DNA from: Sphingopyxis sp.
Lineage (GTDB): Bacteria; Pseudomonadota; Alphaproteobacteria; Sphingomonadales; Sphingomonadaceae
Assembly (NCBI GenBank): GCA_030145715.1
Contig: JAIXHQ010000016.1
Location: 1 to 64,000 of the forward strand
Direction of reading: 5' to 3'
Length of the DNA stretch: 64,000 bases
Shown here: positions 61,322-64,000 of the stretch, piece after piece
Numbering within the stretch: the stretch's first letter is position 1
Layout: each line of letters opens with the position of its first letter
Notes under the pieces: model-generated
What the model was told of the DNA's origin: nothing
The model's database searches: none
What the model saw: only the letters and a program-made list of their open reading frames with translations
Translations under genes and position numbers: made by a program

Positions 61322-62152
61322 ATGACGAAAGCGTTGCGGAATTTTTCCGGCCGACTGTTGTTGGTCGGGTGCGGCAATATGGCGGGGGCGATGCTGGACC
61401 GCTGGTTGGCGGCGGGGCTTGACGCCGCGCAGGTGTCGATCGTCGATCCCCATGCCGAACCGCGCGGCGGGATCGTGCCGCACCCGTCAATCGATGCATG
61501 GCTGGCGGCCGGCGGCGGCGCGGACTGGATCATGCTGGGCATGAAGCCGCAGCAGTTGGGCGAGGCCGCCGAGGGATTGGCTCCGATCGTGACCGGCGAC
61601 GTCCATCTTCTTTCGATCCTTGCGGGTGTTTCGCTGTCCGACCTTGCCGCGCGCTTCCCCGATGCCAAGGCATTGGTTCGCATCCTGCCCAACCTGCCCG
61701 CGCGCATCGGCGCGGGCGTGACGGCCGTCGCGGCGCAGGGTGACGCCGACGCAAAAGCGATCGAAACGCTGCTGCGTCCGCTTGGCCGCACGGTGACGAT
61801 GGCCGACGATTCGACGATGGACCTCGTCACCGCCTTTACCGGCAGCGGCCCGGCCTTTGTCCTTCGCCTGATCGAATCTTATGCGGCGGCGGGCGAACGG
61901 CTTGGCCTGTCGACCGACGACGCGCTGGCGCTAGCGACCGCGACGTTCGGCGGCGCGACCGCGTTGCTGACCGACAGCGGCGAAAAGCCGGGTGCGTTGA
62001 TCGCGCAGGTCGCGAGCAAGGGCGGCACGACACAGGCGGGGCTGGACGTCCTCGACAGCGATGGCCAAATCGCCGCGCTGCTGACCAACGTGCTGCGCGC
62101 CGCGCGCGACCGGGGCCGCGAACTGGCCGATATTGCGCGGGGCGACGGCTGA
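61322..62152 (+). CDS. proC: Pyrroline-5-carboxylate reductase
   Basis: A 276-residue NAD(P)H-dependent enzyme that completes proline synthesis. N-terminal Rossmann motif LLLVGCGNMAGAMLDRWLAAG and C-terminal helical domain with DLVTAFTGSGPAFVLRLIESYAAAG and VASKGGTTQAGLDVLD (the substrate-site signature). The first 10 residues (MTKALRNFSG) may be absent in the native start. It starts 19 bases after the phosphatase gene, likely the same transcript. Confidence 0.94.
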   Translation: MTKALRNFSGRLLLVGCGNMAGAMLDRWLAAGLDAAQVSIVDPHAEPRGGIVPHPSIDAWLAAGGGADWIMLGMKPQQLGEAAEGLAPIVTGDVHLLSILAGVSLSDLAARFPDAKALVRILPNLPARIGAGVTAVAAQGDADAKAIETLLRPLGRTVTMADDSTMDLVTAFTGSGPAFVLRLIESYAAAGERLGLSTDDALALATATFGGATALLTDSGEKPGALIAQVASKGGTTQAGLDVLDSDGQIAALLTNVLRAARDRGRELADIARGDG

Positions 62153-62191
62153 CGCCGAATATCCCTTCCGTTCGGGTAGGCAGCGAAGGGC

Positions 62192-62209
62192 GCTAGGGTC
62201 CTGACCCTA
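62192..62209. mobile_element. Palindromic scar of an IS5/IS427-type element at the MarR stop codon
   Basis: CTAG-GGTCCTGACC-CTAG: two copies of the CTAG target flank ten bases identical to the IS terminus GGTCCTGACC seen at 120 and 16879. The IS body is missing. The right CTAG supplies the MarR stop codon. Confidence 0.65.
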
Positions 62210-62719
62210 GGTCGGGTCGCGGCCCAGCGCGGCGATGCGCGCGCGGTCGCGCGCGGGGATCAGTGCCTCGTTGACGTGCCAGAATCCCGTCACCGCCTGT
62301 TGACCGGCATTGGTATAGGCGCGGCTCATCGTGTCGCGCAGGATGCCAAAGACGGCGGCCTCGATACCGCGGCCGGCGTCGGTCAGGCGCAATTCCTTTT
62401 GGCGCCGGTCGCGGTTGCCGGGGCGCGTCGTCAACAGGTCGCGCGCCTCCAGCTCCTTTATCACCCGGCCCAGCGACTGTTTGGTGATCCCCAGCAGGGC
62501 GAGCAGGTCGGATATGGCCAGCCCCGGTTGCCGCGCGATGAAATAGAGCGCGCGATAATGGGCGCGGCCCAGATCATGTTCGGCGAGCCGCGCATCGATC
62601 GCGCGCCATAATGCGCCATGGGCGAAAAACAGAAATTCGATGCCACGGCGCACCTCCTCCTCGCGCAAGAAAAGGGCTGAAGCGGCGGGGACTTGTGAAA
62701 GAAAATTCTCATCCGGCAT
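62207..62719 (-). CDS. MarR family transcriptional regulator
   Basis: A 170-residue winged-helix regulator: LFFAHGALWRAIDARLAEHDLGRAHYRALYFIARQPGLAISDLLALLGITKQSLGRVIKELEARDLLTTRPGNRDRRQKELRLTDAGR is the complete MarR core (about 25-112). The ligand is unknown. It is divergent from ilvE (80-base spacer), which is the likely target. The ORF ends in ACC-TAG within an IS-derived palindrome; the product appears full length. Start MPDENFLSQV is chosen because the upstream extension is basic and low-complexity. Confidence 0.87.
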   Translation of the reverse strand: MPDENFLSQVPAASALFLREEEVRRGIEFLFFAHGALWRAIDARLAEHDLGRAHYRALYFIARQPGLAISDLLALLGITKQSLGRVIKELEARDLLTTRPGNRDRRQKELRLTDAGRGIEAAVFGILRDTMSRAYTNAGQQAVTGFWHVNEALIPARDRARIAALGRDPT

Positions 62720-62799
62720 AGTCGCTACCGTTGCGCGCCGCGCCCGTCTTTGGCAAGAGGCGCGCTTCACAGCCCCCTTCAAGCCATAGGGATTTTTGC

Positions 62800-63885
62800 A
62801 TGTCCGTTCCCGCTTTCGCCCATCTGCCGCATCCCGATCCGATCGCGGACGATGTACGGGCGGCGGCGATTGCCGATCCGGCATTCGGGCGGGTCTTTAC
62901 CGACCATATGGTGTCGATCCGTTATTCGGACGACAAGGGATGGCATGATGCGCAGGTGATGCCGCGCGGCCCGCTGTCGCTCGATCCCGCGACGGCTGTG
63001 CTGCATTATGCGCAGGAAATTTTCGAAGGGCTGAAGGCCTATCGCCTCGACGACGGTTCGATGGCGCTGTTCCGGGTCGAGGCGAACGCCGCGCGTTTCA
63101 ACGCCAGCGCGCGCCGCATGGCGATGGCCGAACTGCCCGAGGATATGTTCATCGCGGCGGTGAAGGAAGCCGTCGCCGCCGACGCGAGCTGGTTTCCCCC
63201 GGTCGATGGCGGCGCGCTGTACCTGCGCCCCTTCATGTTCGCGAGCGAGGTGTTCCTGGGCGTGAAGCCCGCAGCCGAATATCGGTTTCTGGTCATCACA
63301 TCGCCGGTCGGCAATTATTTCAAATCGGGCGTGCCGGCGATCTCGCTGTGGGTGTCGGAAGATTATACCCGCGCCGCGCCCGGCGGCACCGGGGCGGCAA
63401 AGTGCGGCGGCAATTATGCATCGAGCCTGGTGGCGCAGCGCGAAGCGATCGCCAAGGGGCATGATCAGGTCGTGTTCCTGGATGCCGCCGAACATCGCTG
63501 GATCGAGGAACTGGGCGGGATGAACCTGTTTTTCGTCTTTGACGACGGCAGCCTGGTGACGCCGCCGCTGACCGGCACGATCCTGCCCGGCATTACCCGC
63601 GACGCGATCATCACGCTGGCGCGCGACGCGGGGCTGACCGTTCGCGAGGAACCCTATGCGATCGACCAGTGGCAGGCGGATGCCGAAAGCGGCAGGCTGA
63701 CCGAAAGCTTTGCCTGCGGGACGGCGGCGGTGGTGACGCCGGTGGGCAAGGTGACGCGCGGCGACAGCAGCTTTACCATCGGGGCGGGCGGTCCGGGGCA
63801 GGTGACGACGAAGCTCAAGGACAAGCTGACCGACATTCAGCGCGGCCAGGCCGAAGATCCCTATGGCTGGGTGACGCGACTTTAA
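62800..63885 (+). CDS. ilvE: Branched-chain amino acid aminotransferase
   Basis: A 361-residue fold-type IV PLP aminotransferase for Leu, Ile and Val. Family blocks in order: LHYAQEIFEGLKAYRLDDGSMALFR, GALYLRPFMFASEVFLGVKP, the PLP lysine in GTGAAKCGGNYASSLVAQ (about residue 207), FLDAAEHRWIEELGGMNLFFVFDD and TESFACGTAAVVTPVG. It is divergent from a MarR-type regulator. Confidence 0.95.
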   Translation: MSVPAFAHLPHPDPIADDVRAAAIADPAFGRVFTDHMVSIRYSDDKGWHDAQVMPRGPLSLDPATAVLHYAQEIFEGLKAYRLDDGSMALFRVEANAARFNASARRMAMAELPEDMFIAAVKEAVAADASWFPPVDGGALYLRPFMFASEVFLGVKPAAEYRFLVITSPVGNYFKSGVPAISLWVSEDYTRAAPGGTGAAKCGGNYASSLVAQREAIAKGHDQVVFLDAAEHRWIEELGGMNLFFVFDDGSLVTPPLTGTILPGITRDAIITLARDAGLTVREEPYAIDQWQADAESGRLTESFACGTAAVVTPVGKVTRGDSSFTIGAGGPGQVTTKLKDKLTDIQRGQAEDPYGWVTRL

Positions 63886-63942
63886 ATCCACCAACTTGCC
63901 ATTCATGCGCTGCACGTTATAGACGCGCTCGCACCGGCCCGT

Positions 63943-64000
63943 TGGGGCGTCGCCAAGTGGTAAGGCAGCGGCTTTTGATGCCGCCATTCGCAGGTTCGAA
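63943..64000 (+). tRNA. tRNA-Gln (anticodon TTG), partial at window end
   Basis: TGGGGCG acceptor strand, D-arm CGCCAAGTGGTAAGGCA, anticodon arm GCGGCTTTTGATGCCGC with TTG, and the start of the T-arm (GCAGGTTCGAA). The 3-prime end lies beyond the window. Confidence 0.93.

Overview
The window is high-GC alphaproteobacterial DNA and looks chromosomal. It most resembles a sphingomonad (order Sphingomonadales; Sphingopyxis or a close relative is my guess). Evidence: a serine palmitoyltransferase with its own acyl carrier protein, a PafA/SPAP-type alkaline phosphatase, NepR-PhyR general stress regulators, an ArsR-methyltransferase fusion upstream of metF and a split metH, and CIRCE-controlled groESL. 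Almost all of the sequence is coding. Most very long ORFs in the track are antisense shadows of GC-rich genes.

Layout. 0-8 kb: edge of an IS5/IS427-type element, then sdhE-mfd (leftward), recG, a PilZ protein and tyrS; mfd carries an in-frame palindromic repeat. 8-14 kb: a coupled DOMON-NamZ-M24 peptidase cluster (probable cell-wall sugar/peptide salvage), an Amj-type flippase with a DUF817 protein, and a CoxE-like VWA protein. 14-17.2 kb: a small accessory island of fragments and toxin-antitoxin parts (AbiEi-like wHTH, orphan MbcA/ParS-like antitoxin, excisionase-like HTH, VapBC, deleted IS5), ending at the 3-prime end of tRNA-Asn. 17-28 kb: nadK, an EAL protein, tgt, the divergent nepR/phyR pair, glnE-bcp-DUF455, an M23 peptidase, an ErpA-like protein and xth. 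28-31 kb: DUF1501/DUF1800 pair.

30.8-41.7 kb is the most interesting part and reads as a sphingolipid supercluster: a GNAT protein resembling bacterial ceramide synthase, a membrane desaturase, lptF-lptG, a tight operon of DUF2141 + lipid kinase + Tam41-like nucleotidyltransferase, a hybrid histidine kinase, and acp-spt. Sphingomonads carry glycosphingolipids instead of LPS. LptFG lying inside this cluster suggests that the Lpt machinery serves sphingolipid export here. The kinase/Tam41-like pair suggests a phospho-ceramide or CDP-activated lipid step.

41.8-48.2 kb: an orphan Pycsar-effector-like membrane protein, a MATE transporter, groESL with CIRCE, a glutaminyl cyclase and three small lipoproteins, two of them near-duplicate Ala-rich proteins. 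48.3-54.1 kb: a one-carbon/methionine operon (ArsR-methyltransferase regulator with a perfect palindromic operator, metF, and metH in two genes). 54-64 kb: beta-helix protein, YbjN, UbiK, TspO, TlyA coupled to a DsbD-family protein, SPAP-like phosphatase, proC, a MarR regulator ending in an IS scar, ilvE and the start of tRNA-Gln.
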